Source of the DNA: Picocystis sp. L7
Lineage: Eukaryota; Chlorophyta; Picocystophyceae; Picocystales; Picocystaceae
Direction of reading: 5' to 3'
DNA: 64,000 nucleotides
Assembly: GCA_020975725.1 (NCBI GenBank)
Contig: QXJR01000014.1
Coordinates: forward strand, 186,001-250,000
Below the pieces are notes generated by a model. The model ran no database searches and was not told the DNA's origin. It saw nothing but the letters and a program-made list of their open reading frames with translations. Below are positions 1 through 10,613 of the stretch, in pieces (the stretch's first letter is position 1; each line of letters begins with the position of its first letter). Made by a program: the position numbers and the translations under genes.

Positions 1-1712
1 CGATCCCCAGTCAGCATGGCGACCTTCTTGAAGTAACTTTTCAGCGCCCGGATGACGTCCTGGGCTTGAGGCCTCACGCGGTCCTGAAAACTGAAGAGAG
101 TGACTTCTCCATCCACGGACATCACTGCCATGGCCGTTGCCTTCTTCTTGATCTGTTCTACCTCCTGCTCCACAGTCTTTGCCTGTTCGGGCTCAAGATT
201 GCGCAAGATAAATTCGACTCGTCCTATTTTCACTTCCCGCGCCCGGTTGTTCACCACCACCTGAGCCACCAGGCCCTGGCCAGGCTCCGAGCTGAAGGCA
301 TCCACCTCTACCTTGGGCAGACCCTCTGCCTCTCTCGCATAGGCCACCAAAGCCTGGGCAATGGGATGGACGGCGTACTGTTCCACGGCCCCCGCAATGG
401 CAACGGCTTCAGCCTGGCCTGCTCCATTCCGGTTCGATCCATTACCTCCCCATTGCTTGATAGAGTTCAGCTTCAGTGCTCCCGTGGTCAAGGTTCCCGT
501 CTTGTCAAAGGCGATCGTGTCGCATGAGAGCAACGCATCCAACACTCGGCTGGACCTGAGGATGACCCCTCGACGGGCCAGGGAGCTGATTGCGGCGATG
601 TATGCCAACGGGGTAACAGACAAGGAGCAGGGTGCCGCGGCCACCATGAGACCCAGGGATCTGTGTATGGATCCCGGCACTCCGTTGTACGGGAGATACT
701 TCCATCCCAGGACCAGTGGTCCCATCACCATGAGTGTCAGCGCAGCAACCAGGACCAGTTTGGAGTACACGTCACCAAAGTCATCCAGCCACATCTTCAA
801 CTTGGGCCTGGATCGTATGGATTCCATGGTCATGGTACCGATCCTTTCCAGGGTAGAAGCGTCTGCTCTTGCCGTCACTTCCACCAGCAGCCTGCCATCG
901 AGCGCGATGCTTCCTGCCGGCACGAGGTCGCCTTCTTGGACGTGAAACGGCGAAGCTTCTCCGGTGAGGTGTTCCATGGTGGCGAGGCATTCTCCTCTGA
1001 CCACGCGTCCATCGAGTGGCGCCAGCTCTCCCGCTCTCACGAGCACCACGTCTCCCACCTGCACGTCTTGCACGCGCACGGTCTCTTCCGTCTCTCCTCG
1101 CACGCGAAGCGCGACCTCCGGCGAGAGTTTCTGGAGCTCGCTGGCGTCTCTCGCCGCTCTTTCGGTGAGTTTGTGTTCGGCGACGTGGGATCCGCTGAAG
1201 AGCACGAGCAGCAGGGCTCCTTCGCTTGCGTTTCCGAGCAGCAGCGAGGCGAATGCGCCCAGCGTCATGAGCACGTGTATGTTGACGTTGCATCCGAGCA
1301 GATCGTCCACGAGCTCCACGAAAGCAGGCACGGCCACGAGCGCGAAGGCGACGGCCACGAAGGCTTTGGCGAGCTGGGCCGTGGCTCCTGCGCTTCCCAG
1401 CGTCGCCGAAGCTCCCAGGAGCGCCGCAGACGCGCCCACTGCGATCAGGTTATCGTCCAGTGCGTCTGCGATCCCTTCCAGTCCCACACATCGGGCGCAA
1501 TTCCGCCACGTTCGCTGTGCGACGTTGGTGGACGCGACACCTTCGTCCGCTCGTCGGTCTCCTTCGCCGCAGCATGCGCTCCTCCCTTCCTTGCCGTGTC
1601 GGCACGGTTCGGTGCCACGTCTTTCTCGGACCCTCCACCTCCTTCCCTTCCCTTCGTTTCGACGTGCGAGCGTCCCAATGCACCTCGCAGGCGCCTTCCA
1701 TGCCACGGCCAT
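1..1712 (-). CDS. HMA1: HMA1-like P1B-type heavy-metal ATPase, partial (C-terminus beyond window)
   Basis: Heavy-metal pumping ATPase of the chloroplast-envelope HMA1 group, known in plants to move Cu, Zn or Ca. About 570 residues are present; the hinge, nucleotide-binding end and last membrane helices lie beyond the left edge. Visible in order: a basic leader, hydrophobic helices, NIHVLM, the actuator loop HLTGE (about residue 270), the membrane motif GLMVAAAPCSLSV (Cys about 362), DKTGTLT with the phosphorylated Asp at about 403, HPIAQAL and finally AMLTGD. Order and wording follow Arabidopsis HMA1 closely. HMA1 has SPC where most P1B pumps have CPC; here the first residue is Ala. The start at 1712 is the first in-frame ATG upstream of the conserved region and gives an Arg-rich leader that would suit a transit peptide; an upstream exon cannot be excluded. 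Confidence 0.9.
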   Translation of the reverse strand, partial: MAVAWKAPARCIGTLARRNEGKGRRWRVRERRGTEPCRHGKEGRSACCGEGDRRADEGVASTNVAQRTWRNCARCVGLEGIADALDDNLIAVGASAALLGASATLGSAGATAQLAKAFVAVAFALVAVPAFVELVDDLLGCNVNIHVLMTLGAFASLLLGNASEGALLLVLFSGSHVAEHKLTERAARDASELQKLSPEVALRVRGETEETVRVQDVQVGDVVLVRAGELAPLDGRVVRGECLATMEHLTGEASPFHVQEGDLVPAGSIALDGRLLVEVTARADASTLERIGTMTMESIRSRPKLKMWLDDFGDVYSKLVLVAALTLMVMGPLVLGWKYLPYNGVPGSIHRSLGLMVAAAPCSLSVTPLAYIAAISSLARRGVILRSSRVLDALLSCDTIAFDKTGTLTTGALKLNSIKQWGGNGSNRNGAGQAEAVAIAGAVEQYAVHPIAQALVAYAREAEGLPKVEVDAFSSEPGQGLVAQVVVNNRAREVKIGRVEFILRNLEPEQAKTVEQEVEQIKKKATAMAVMSVDGEVTLFSFQDRVRPQAQDVIRALKSYFKKVAMLTGD

Positions 1713-1982
1713 GCCGGTGTCTCTGCACGTGTCGACACCTTTGGGCGCAGTCCGGACCTCCCACCAGGGACCGTGAAAGGACAGGCCATCCCTCGGTCCA
1801 TGGACGGTCCCTGGGGGGAAAGGGGGGGAGGGAAGCAGGGGAGGGTCGGGGATCGAAAGGACACACATGCATTGCAAGCGGTGTAGCCAACCGGAGGAAG
1901 GAGTAGGACACATGGGCACGACGTGGATCCAGAGGGTTTGGATGTTCGACGACGAAGGGGACAACACCTCGCACAATCGGGA

Positions 1983-2968
1983 TCAGAAGAATCGATCGTC
2001 TTCCCATGGCAAAGCACGCGTCCGGACCCGACCGTGGGTGATCAAGCGGTCGAGGGAATCCTCCAAGAAAGAACGCTTCAAAGCGATCAACGGGTACGCC
2101 ACCAGAGATACCTCCACCCCCATCGGATCGATCATGGGAGCCAACGTGTCGAACTCCACCACTGTCACCAACATGTTCAAGTCTACCTCTCCGTCGCAAC
2201 CCAACTCACGCTCCAACAGGGTGTATTCCTCCCCACGATATTCCCCCGCCAAACGGAACTCGGTGCGAGTCACATCGCCCGGTAGGGAAAGGAAGTGATC
2301 CACCGGTGTGAACTGCTGGTAACATCTGCTCGCCACCAAGTGCTGTGGGAATTCCGAATTCTCGATGGCCTGGTGCACCAGTGAATTCGACACGCCCTGG
2401 GCCGGGAGAGGCAAGGACACACGGACGAACGTCAGCCAGGCGCCCGTGGAGCTTCGGGTCCATTGGAGCCCTTCCGATGGCACGAAAACAGGAACCACGC
2501 AACGTCCGAACTTTGCGTTGGTTCGTGCTGTGGCTCCCGCAACGGACGTCCTGCGCTCTAAACCTGCCGTTTCACGACCGTCGCGAAAGCGTCGCGTACC
2601 TCAAGCGCTTCCACGCCGGGGATGGGCTTGAGCGTGAGTCGATTGACGCATGCTTCGCTGGAAGAAGAGTACCAGCGAATGACAAGGGAGAGTTTCAGCT
2701 CCTGCAGCTCATTCTGGGTGCATTTGCACTACACCGGTTCCGAGCACCGCCGAGTCAGCCATGTGGCCCAGCGCGTCTCGGCTTCCTCCACCACGACGCA
2801 CGACGCGCGTGGTTGCGGTCCTTCAATCCATTTCTCATCCAAGCGACCTCCTTCCCTCACCTTTTTCCTCCTGGTGCGCACGCCTATGGGTTCGTCCTCG
2901 CACACTGCCGGTGCGGCGACTTGTGCGACCGTTCTGCGTTTCCTGTCTGCTTCGGGGGGGCGTGGCAT
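1983..2968 (-). CDS. Three-exon gene of unknown function (216 aa)
   Basis: I do not recognise this protein. Exons 2861-2968, 2600-2728 and 1983-2396 (complement) join in phase 0 to 216 residues. Both introns carry the local splice signals: donors GTGAGG and GTACGC, CTGAC branch words, and TAG and CAG acceptors. Exon 1 encodes a charged stretch ending RTRRKK. Exon 2 begins CKCTQNELQELKL. Exon 3 is mixed alpha/beta in character, with FRLAGEYRGEEYTLLEREL and a basic C-terminus. No signal peptide or membrane helix is apparent. The ATG at 2968 is the first convincing start, but the frame stays open upstream to about 3499, so a longer N-terminus is possible. It lies in tandem behind HMA1 on the same strand. 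The splice structure is inferred from signals, not from homology. Confidence 0.55.
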
Positions 2969-5272
2969 GCCGCGTGTGGCGTGGACCGTCGTTGGGACCT
3001 TCCCTGGATCGTTGACACGCGTTCCAGCTCGCCCAGTCGCGCTCAAAACCTGGCAAGCGCCATCTCGTGCTGCGATGGTGCGGTCTCCTTCACTCGTGCT
3101 TCTGCCACCAGCACCACCCGATGCCTCCCTCCCCCTTCGCCCGGTGGGAAACCCGCAGGTGCGTGCGAGGAGGGTCCAGGTGCGAAGACGAGATCCTCTG
3201 CGGGCGCTGGACGTGGGGAGGCAAGGGAAGGGCGGGCACGGGGGGACCGAAACCCGCTTTCCAGCACAGGCGTTGCAACGGGAGGAGATCTCTGCTGCAG
3301 CCCCACGGAACAGGAACGTTGCAACGTCCGAAAGGAAGCTGCATGGAGCTCGTTCCTTCCGCCCGGTCCCGCGAACGAACGTGTGCCTCTCGTCCCACAA
3401 CGGTAACCAGTTGAAACGGGAAATTTCCATAACGAGTCCAAGGAAGGGGAGACCGGAGGTCACCCTCGAGGTTCCAACGGACGACACAAAAATACACACC
3501 AGGGGAAAGAAAACCGGCGTGGCGCATCGTGCACGGGGATTGCACGCCGAACCAGCGACCCATGGATGTAACGCATCAACTGTGCCAACGTCTAGTGCAT
3601 TGGCCTACACATCCTCTTTCCTATCGCATGGCGCTTGGTGCATCCTTATACCCACCCTGGAAGAATATCGCTTTGAAACGTGCCGAAGATCGACGATATC
3701 CAAGAACCTTGAGGCAGCTTGCCAATGCATGCTCGATTCGCGGTACGCACATGCAATTGTGTATACATCACTCGGCATCCCTCGTCGCATCATTTGCCAA
3801 AGAGACGGTAAAATCTACGTAGAATAGGAGCATGGCCAAAATGCGGAGTTGGGAGGTAGATGCCAGAGTCTCTAATCACGATATCACCACCCCATCATTC
3901 GGATACGCTGTATTTGTGAATGGTCCTATGCTATGTATGCCCTACCCCTTGTGCTCCATATACCAATGGCATGCCAAGGCGCAAGAATTGGACTTGAGAA
4001 AGTGTAGCTATGCATTGCAAAGAGAAGGATGTTGGGCTGCTCGCTCAATTTCGAGTGGCAATGATGCCAAACTTCATTGCAAAGTGGTTGGCGCTCTATG
4101 AGGCGCGTCTCCTTCTAAATATGATCAACGTACACGAGTGTGGTTGCAAGGGCGGTCACAAACGTCGAGGAGCGAAATGTTGGCCATGAGCAAGCCTTTG
4201 TCGATCGTGCATTTAATTTGAAGGGCGTTATTGACAACCTTACGAAGCATGGAAGGCATCATGCTGTCCGTAATGGTTCGTCAAATAAGAATCGTTGGCC
4301 GAGTTGTAAGGCGACATCATCGATGAACCTTTGCTTCACGATAAAACGGTAGACTCAAAGTTCCATATGCAACCCCAAGGACCCTTTCAAGCGATCAAGG
4401 TATGGCAATCTTCCGTAGCCTGTGACATGCACACGTGATCCACCACGCATTCCCGAGGCGCACAAAACAATCGAACGCGCATGGCGAGGAAGCGCCAATT
4501 CAAGGAGGCGCCCCTTGTTGGTGGCACGATGACCGCTTGTGTCATGGTGGAGCAGGAAGCGTTTGTGGCTGGATCCTTACATTAGACCGTGGGAATCTAG
4601 GACGTGGAGTGGATTGTAGTTCAAAAAGGCTTGCTTGGAGAACACGTGCCAACAGTTGTTGCAAAAGCTGCTCCTCTGCCCCTGTAAAAGGCCAGCAGGT
4701 TGAAAACCACAAGGGACGTTGGTTTGAGGTCGAACTTGGACCACCATGTCAGGTGATTGTGGTCTTAAGCAATGAGAGCAGGATATTCAAGCACCTTGAG
4801 CACTCGCGGCCAATTTCGAGGAGGAGGCTCACCAAAGAAGTTGAGTGCCGCACTACAGATGTGTGGCTGTTGTGCCATTCTTGCACTTGCAAGGTTTGTA
4901 GTGCATGCCAATATTGTGACATAGACCAGAGCATTGAATGGACATGTGGCAGTCGAGTGGGTGCCTTGCCTCTCATGCTCAGGTGTGAAACCTACCAAGT
5001 CTACCACGGCAGCAACGCCGGTGCAATGATGAACATATGGCAGTTCGTATGGGCAATGTTGACTGGTGTTCTGTGACCAGTTGATCTTGATTGAGAGCCA
5101 TGCGCTGGAAACTGAGTATGCCGAGCGAGGTCCCGTCAAGACGTTATTACAACGGAAAGAATATCACAAAGCTAGGACTCACCCACGTACGCTTTGACAT
5201 CATGCAGTGATTCGTAGCAGACCGGAGGTCAAGAGGGAAAACGCACTTCCTCCCACACCAACTTGATCTGGA
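2969..5272. other. Gene-poor interval of 2.3 kb
   Basis: Positions 2969-3500 are GC-rich and open in several frames, and may include the promoter and leader of the three-exon gene. From about 3500 composition becomes more even and stops are frequent on both strands. The longest ORF on the plus strand, 4435-5076 (213 codons), is Cys- and Trp-rich and matches nothing I know. I see no tRNA, terminal repeats or tandem array. Confidence 0.5.
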
Positions 5273-8200
5273 TTACGAGAGGTCGAAACCTGCATTGGCA
5301 CCGATGGCATACAGCAACTTGTCCCGCAGTGTGCTTTCCTTGCGGTAGTTTGGGAGCTTCAACATGTTGTTGCACGTGGATGCAGTGGGGAGACGATCCA
5401 AGTCTGAAAATCGAAGGAGGGACGTAGTGTCCTCCACCACCTTGTGGACGGTGAATGGTGGTGTCAAGTGCTTGAATCCCAAAAGCGGGGGACGAGGACA
5501 CGAAGTCACAAAACGCAAGAAACGTTGCATCTCCTCTGGTGAGAAGGCGGACAGCACCTTCCAAAACATGCGAATGGTCCGGCTCCCATCTTCATACCCC
5601 CCACTGTACTTTGTGTGTGCGCGGAGATCATCCAGGTCGACCTCGAACTGTCCACCTGAAAGGAGCTGGGTCAACTCCTTGACGCTAAATATCTGCAACC
5701 ATTGAGGTTCAACAACGGAATAAAAACCACGAGCGAATGCACCCATTACTTTGCCCATGCTCTTGTTAAGTTTCCAGTGAGCAACAAGGTGGACATACTG
5801 CAACTTGTTCTCATTGGTCACAGGGATATCTTTTCCCCCAGGTCGGAGCTCATGGACAACTCGCTGGCCAAACACCATCTCTTCAATGGTAAAGTCGAGG
5901 CAAAGATCGGCAGCATCGCCTTCGTACTGCTTCAAGCGAACTAAATTCCTATGAAGATCCTTGTCAAAAGAAGGAAGAGAGTCTAGGTAACTGTACCGTC
6001 CCAAAAGATTGGCAGCAAAGAAGTTTGCTAAGGAAACTTCAACCAACACACCTTCGAAGACTGCTTTTCCGATCATTTTGCCCATCACTTCCAGTAGCTC
6101 TAATCCATGTTCGACATTGTCAGCTGTTGGCGACGGGTAGATTTCCCCATCGGTATTGCTCTCAAAGAGCCCATAGCGGGGATCAAATCCTTTCTTGGAG
6201 ACCTCCGTGAGCAGCTCCTTCAAAAGCCCACCCCCATCCAAGCCTGCCTCCTCGAGCCCTTGCTCATTCACAAAAGAGACCATCCATCTCGTCCTGAGAC
6301 GGTCAGTTGATAATCCAAGCAAGTGCGTGTATGCATCTTCTAGCTCGTTTCCCCTATGGATGGTGATGGGGACCACCATGTCCTGGCCGAAGAACGGCAT
6401 GGGCTGCGGCCGATGTCTCAACTTCGCGTTCATCACAGTCTCTCTGAATATGGAAGCCCTCTCTTCAAAGCGCATTGTTTGGGGACAGGTCTTCAGCACA
6501 TGCGAGATGATCTCCTTTCCACGTGGACCGGAAGACTCTGCATCGAGGCGAGGGCCACAATCGGCCGGGGCCAGCCACAGATCTGGTGGGCAGAAAGCCC
6601 TCCTGCAATCCCTGTCGTATAAAGAGCGGAGAAGGGTAGTTGCATCGCTGAGTAGAGATGGGAACTGATCCTCGCCACCAGAGTCATTCTTCCACTTTGG
6701 AGCCTCGGCCCGGATGATGGACCTGTACACAAGAGTGTTCAATGCAGCAGTGATTGCTTGAAGCTGTGGGATGGTGAAGGGTTCCCGGCGATCAAAGAAG
6801 TCATCGTCATCCAGTACCAGGAGTAAGTGGTTGTAGGTGCGACAGAACAGTCCAAACACGGCTGACAGTGAATCCGACTCTACTATTCCACGAACACCTC
6901 CATGGAGCTCTTCAATGTCCCAGACAGCAATCTTAGCTTCTGAAGCTACCTCTGTTGGAATTTCTCCAGGAATTCGCAGCATTTTTGCGGCCTGGAACCA
7001 TAGACTCTGTTGTATACCCGGTGTAAAAGCCAGCACATTGAGAGCTGGGATCATGGCCACGACCGCCTCTTTTCCGGCCGCCCCATAACATATAACAAGC
7101 AGCTCTATCAGAGAGTAGTACATGCAAGCTACAAGCACAAAGCTATCCTGGGCTTCAACCTTTTCGGTGTAGGAATTCGAATGTGTGGCTGCCAGAAACC
7201 GTTGGAACCAGCTGCGATTGAGGAGGGGCTGCACTTGGGAGAGGACAGATTCATACTCTGGTCTACCATCCGCAGCACGGAGATCCTGTACCCCCTGACC
7301 AAGAAGCTTCCTCAAAGCCTGAAGATATGTCAGGTAGACCCGAGGCTTGATCTCCAACGTTTTCTTCCCAGTCATTGCGTCAAACAAGCTGATCAAGTTG
7401 AACGCTGCACAAAGTGCAGCCGAACCTTCCCAATTGAAGCTTTCCTTGGCGCTGGTGTTCTCTAATCTTAATCGAGGTGACAGTGCGGCCACCAACAGCC
7501 CTTCCACAACGTGTTCGTTTGCCATACTGTCAACCAAACTTGCAGGCAGATGGGCCACCAAATTCGCAGTAGTGAGTACCTCTTCTAGAAAACGAACGGC
7601 AGCACTCTTCCTCTCTTCGCCTGTGAGCTTCAACAGCGGTCTAAGTGCCAGGCGTAAAACACCTTCAACAGTATGCTGGGAAACTTCTTTCACACGCAGG
7701 GCATGTTCTCTCACCAAGTGTCCCGTTATTTGATACAATCTCGTGTGACTTGCCAGTTGTTGCAAGCAACGCTGTTCGGTTGCAGCAGCCGAGGGGGTGA
7801 CATTCGAGAAGCACTTCCAGCTGCTCGCACTCGTGAGTATCTCAATCAGGCGGATGGATCCTGCCTGCACGAGTCCATCTGGCTCCTTTCCTCCCTTGCA
7901 CGAGTACTCGAGTGCCAGTACGCCCAGCTCCACCAGCCTTTGGAGCTGGTACATCCAAGGTTCCCTGATGTTCGGATCCTGGTGCTCTGCACAGGAGAAG
8001 TAATTCCCGTTTGGGTTCGGGTCCATGGCCGACTTGATGATCATGGCCATTCCTCCTCTCAGCCTGGCCACTTCCTTCTGGTCGTACACGCAGAGCCAGG
8101 TCTTCGCTTGGGCGGGTGCTTCGTTCACTTTGCGGAACAGGAGCAGCATCAGCGGCACGTACTTGTTCCTGAGTTCTTCCGCCGCGTGTTGCGACGTCCA

Positions 8201-8446
8201 TTTTTCCCTCCAAACGTCCCATTCCATCCACAACCTCTTCCTTTCTTCCCCTGTTTTGGCGATGCGACGCACGTGTTTCTGGATCGTCCAAGCCGCTCGA
8301 TCCCGTGCTCGACCGGCCTGTCTCTGGGCTCGATCCTGTCGCACGCGTTCCAGCAGCTCCGCACGTGTCTCCTCCATCGTCCCACGTGCTTTTTTCGTCC
8401 TCGTGCTCCCGCCCACTCGTCCATCGAACTCCAGTTTGCCGCGCAT
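5273..8446 (-). CDS. HECT E3 ubiquitin ligase, UBE3C/UPL6-like
   Basis: A ubiquitin ligase of 1057 residues that would take ubiquitin from an E2 onto a catalytic Cys and pass it to substrates. The N-terminus has the family start, a short basic GGS..TRTKKAR segment followed by a helix with an IQ-like motif (AAWTIQKHVRRI, about residues 55-67), as in UBE3C and plant UPL6. A long helical middle follows, and the HECT domain occupies about the last 350 residues, with the Cys of LPTASTCNN at residue 1025, 33 residues from the end. Length fits UPL6 (about 1030 aa). The start at 8446 is chosen because MRGKLEFDGRVGGS aligns with the family N-terminus; an in-frame ATG at 8506 would add 20 residues. No intron is needed. 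The GAGA-type promoter word lies about 105 bases upstream. Confidence 0.92.
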   Translation of the reverse strand: MRGKLEFDGRVGGSTRTKKARGTMEETRAELLERVRQDRAQRQAGRARDRAAWTIQKHVRRIAKTGEERKRLWMEWDVWREKWTSQHAAEELRNKYVPLMLLLFRKVNEAPAQAKTWLCVYDQKEVARLRGGMAMIIKSAMDPNPNGNYFSCAEHQDPNIREPWMYQLQRLVELGVLALEYSCKGGKEPDGLVQAGSIRLIEILTSASSWKCFSNVTPSAAATEQRCLQQLASHTRLYQITGHLVREHALRVKEVSQHTVEGVLRLALRPLLKLTGEERKSAAVRFLEEVLTTANLVAHLPASLVDSMANEHVVEGLLVAALSPRLRLENTSAKESFNWEGSAALCAAFNLISLFDAMTGKKTLEIKPRVYLTYLQALRKLLGQGVQDLRAADGRPEYESVLSQVQPLLNRSWFQRFLAATHSNSYTEKVEAQDSFVLVACMYYSLIELLVICYGAAGKEAVVAMIPALNVLAFTPGIQQSLWFQAAKMLRIPGEIPTEVASEAKIAVWDIEELHGGVRGIVESDSLSAVFGLFCRTYNHLLLVLDDDDFFDRREPFTIPQLQAITAALNTLVYRSIIRAEAPKWKNDSGGEDQFPSLLSDATTLLRSLYDRDCRRAFCPPDLWLAPADCGPRLDAESSGPRGKEIISHVLKTCPQTMRFEERASIFRETVMNAKLRHRPQPMPFFGQDMVVPITIHRGNELEDAYTHLLGLSTDRLRTRWMVSFVNEQGLEEAGLDGGGLLKELLTEVSKKGFDPRYGLFESNTDGEIYPSPTADNVEHGLELLEVMGKMIGKAVFEGVLVEVSLANFFAANLLGRYSYLDSLPSFDKDLHRNLVRLKQYEGDAADLCLDFTIEEMVFGQRVVHELRPGGKDIPVTNENKLQYVHLVAHWKLNKSMGKVMGAFARGFYSVVEPQWLQIFSVKELTQLLSGGQFEVDLDDLRAHTKYSGGYEDGSRTIRMFWKVLSAFSPEEMQRFLRFVTSCPRPPLLGFKHLTPPFTVHKVVEDTTSLLRFSDLDRLPTASTCNNMLKLPNYRKESTLRDKLLYAIGANAGFDLS

Positions 8447-8510
8447 GGCCGTCCCGCTTCGAGCCAAGATGGACCAGGCAATGCCTTCGACACGTCCCTC
8501 TGCCATCTCC

Positions 8511-8526
8511 ACACACACACACACAC
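8511..8526. repeat. (AC)8 microsatellite
   Basis: Eight perfect AC units just upstream of the HECT ligase start, within its probable 5' leader. Reading through it in the minus direction gives the artificial peptide CVCV. Confidence 0.95.
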
Positions 8527-8546
8527 CTGGACCCCCACCCCCCTCG

Positions 8547-8565
8547 AGGGAGTTTCTTCTCTCCC
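8547..8565 (-). promoter_or_regulatory. GAGA-type palindromic promoter word, copy 1
   Basis: In the direction of the HECT gene it reads GGGAGAGAAGAAACTCCC, with GGGAG and CTCCC able to pair around an AGAAGAAA loop. Four more copies occur in the window, all in the same orientation to the downstream gene. Confidence 0.6.
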
Positions 8566-9747
8566 ATGGACAGGGTCGGGGTCGGGGGGGGACGTGGGTT
8601 CAGTCGATGGAGAGAGACCTGTGCACGTGCACGGAGGAGCCATGTTGTGCATGGTGCAAGGACGAGGAGGGGTCGTGTGGACACGTGCGTCCAACAAGGC
8701 GAGGAAGGCGGAGGGATGCGACCGCGTGGTGGAACCCGTGGGTACGAGGAAACCGGAGCACATGGACGACGTCCACGATGAGGAAAACATCCTCGTGCCC
8801 CGCGCGTCGACCGTGAAGAGGAACGAATGCGAACGTCCGCGATGGACGGGAAAGGAAACGAAAAACAAACACGTGGAACCGTGGGCGCTCATCCGTCAAC
8901 CGTATTCGCCACGTGCGCGAGCACCATGTTGGGAAGGAAACGTTCCGATGAGGAGATACACATCGCCTTCTCGTTTCAATGCCACACGTGACGATGCTCA
9001 CCCATCAAAAATCGCCCACGCGCAATCCGCCTTCTCGTCCACCATACGGACGTGGTTTTCCCCGTAACACAAAGGAACTCGGCGAGGCAACAAGGGTCGA
9101 GGTCGTTTTCGTTCGGAACCTTCCACACGGCGAAAGCACCAAGTCCACGCGGACACCGTGGTCCCAAACGTAGGCCCTTGACCACCGAAGCAAGACCTAG
9201 GGGTTCCTCGTATCCCCTTGCAGGCCGCTTCGTACGCGATAAGCCGGTCGTATCGAGGACGTGAACACTCGCACACCACCCAGTGTCCACCTTGACGCTT
9301 CGCTTCACACGCCTCTCCTTGTTCGAGGTCCTCGTTAATCTGCGAGTTAAGCCGGTTTAGAGAAGAGTACTTTCTCACATCCTCGTATCATGTTTCGGCT
9401 TAATTCAGCTTAACTCCCTTCGGTTCGGGGCGGTTCAGGGAAACGGGATCGGACCCTAGCACGCAGAGGACAGGCAGAGGTTATTGGTTGATCCTCTGCG
9501 GGATATAATGCATGGTTCCTCGGAAGCACCTGCGGGTCTCCAAAGGGGATTCTCTCTTCGTTGATTGGGATTGGATCCGGCTTTAGACCGGAACTTTCTT
9601 CGGTTCGGTTCGTGTTTCCGACTGGGACCCCCACGAACGGAGTGGCGACAGACGAACTCTCCTTTCGATCCACGAACCGTCGCACGTGGAACAGGCGCAT
9701 GCTTGGAGCACAAAAGAAAGACAAGGTGTACACGACGAACGCAGGAC
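8566..9747. other. Intergenic interval, no supported gene
   Basis: Divergent spacer between the HECT gene (minus) and the HTH gene (plus). A minus-strand reading frame at 8998-9378 is open for 126 codons and looks moderately protein-like, but it begins at GTG and has no upstream ATG or clear splice acceptor, so I do not call it. Around 9340-9420 there are several TTAA-containing words and no other structure. Confidence 0.4.
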
Positions 9748-10464
9748 ATGGATCCGAAAGAATTCGACACCGTGGAACCTGGAACGGATCCATGGAAGCG
9801 TAGGAGACTTCAACAGGAGCGACAGGGACGTCCGTTCGTCAAACAGATGGCGCCATGGCGCCAGACAACACGTGGAAGTCCCAGCCAGAGCAAGTCCTTC
9901 CTCGACAAGGGCCTGGAAATGATCCCGATGAACAGCTTTCGACCTTTTCGAAGGAGAATCCGAGCATTGCATCCATTCTCAACCGCCGCAGATCAAGAAG
10001 GGGAGAAACCCCCCCATGTTGGGAGGAAAACTGGCGCCGTCACACATTGGCACATGTGGAGGAATCAACAGGAGGTCTTGGTGAAAGTCACGAAAAAGCC
10101 TCGGAGCAAACGTTTGCGATGCCCCCGGAGGGATGATTACTTGCAGCAGTGGTCCAAGTTGTATGTGCCACTGGGAAAAGACGACTTCCTTCGCACTCTT
10201 GCCAGAGAAAGGGGAGATGCGATGCCCTGTACCCCTTCTAGGCTAGATTGCTTAGCCCTTGTCCTTCAGGAATACCTAAGAAGGGAGGAACAAACCACTG
10301 AGCAGGCCGTACGGAAGGCCTTTGGAGACACGCCAGAAGTTTCCAAGGCATTACGACTCTTGGTCTCAAAAGGGCAGCTTCGAAGGCTTGGTCATGGTGG
10401 ACGGCGTGATCCATTCCGTTATCAACCACAAGAGTACGTTTGTCCAAACGGCGGAGGCGAGTAA
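9748..10464 (+). CDS. Small protein with C-terminal HTH/winged-helix-like domain
   Basis: A basic protein of 238 residues. The C-terminal part, from DDYLQQWSKLYVP to DPFRYQPQEY (about residues 130-232), resembles the plant 'HTH three-helical bundle' proteins: a helical segment, then AVRKAFGDTPEVSKALRLL and a Lys/Arg-rich GHGGRRDPFRY hairpin. That suggests nucleic-acid binding, probably nuclear, but no specific role can be assigned. The ATG at 9748 is the first in frame. The N-terminal half is less certain, because another plus frame (9855-10136) is also protein-like there; an unrecognised intron or a different N-terminus is possible. The C-terminal domain is the reliable part. Confidence 0.6.
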   Translation: MDPKEFDTVEPGTDPWKRRRLQQERQGRPFVKQMAPWRQTTRGSPSQSKSFLDKGLEMIPMNSFRPFRRRIRALHPFSTAADQEGEKPPHVGRKTGAVTHWHMWRNQQEVLVKVTKKPRSKRLRCPRRDDYLQQWSKLYVPLGKDDFLRTLARERGDAMPCTPSRLDCLALVLQEYLRREEQTTEQAVRKAFGDTPEVSKALRLLVSKGQLRRLGHGGRRDPFRYQPQEYVCPNGGGE

Positions 10465-10531
10465 AATGCCGACACAGATTGCAATCCCAAGGTCACGTTG
10501 GGGATGCCATGTCACATCGATGCCTCCCTAT

Positions 10532-10548
10532 CCCCCCCCCCCCCCCCC
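10532..10548. repeat. Homopolymer run of 17 C
   Basis: An uninterrupted C run in the short space between the convergent HTH and SLU7 genes. Its exact length is prone to sequencing error. Confidence 0.9.
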
Positions 10549-10613
10549 ATGATTGAGGCTTGGGATTGGCTTGAATGCAAGGCTGCCGTCGACCCATATG
10601 ATGGAGTTTTGGA

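Noticed and set aside
8998-9378. Minus-strand 126-codon ORF as a gene
   Set aside because: No ATG, domain or splice support.
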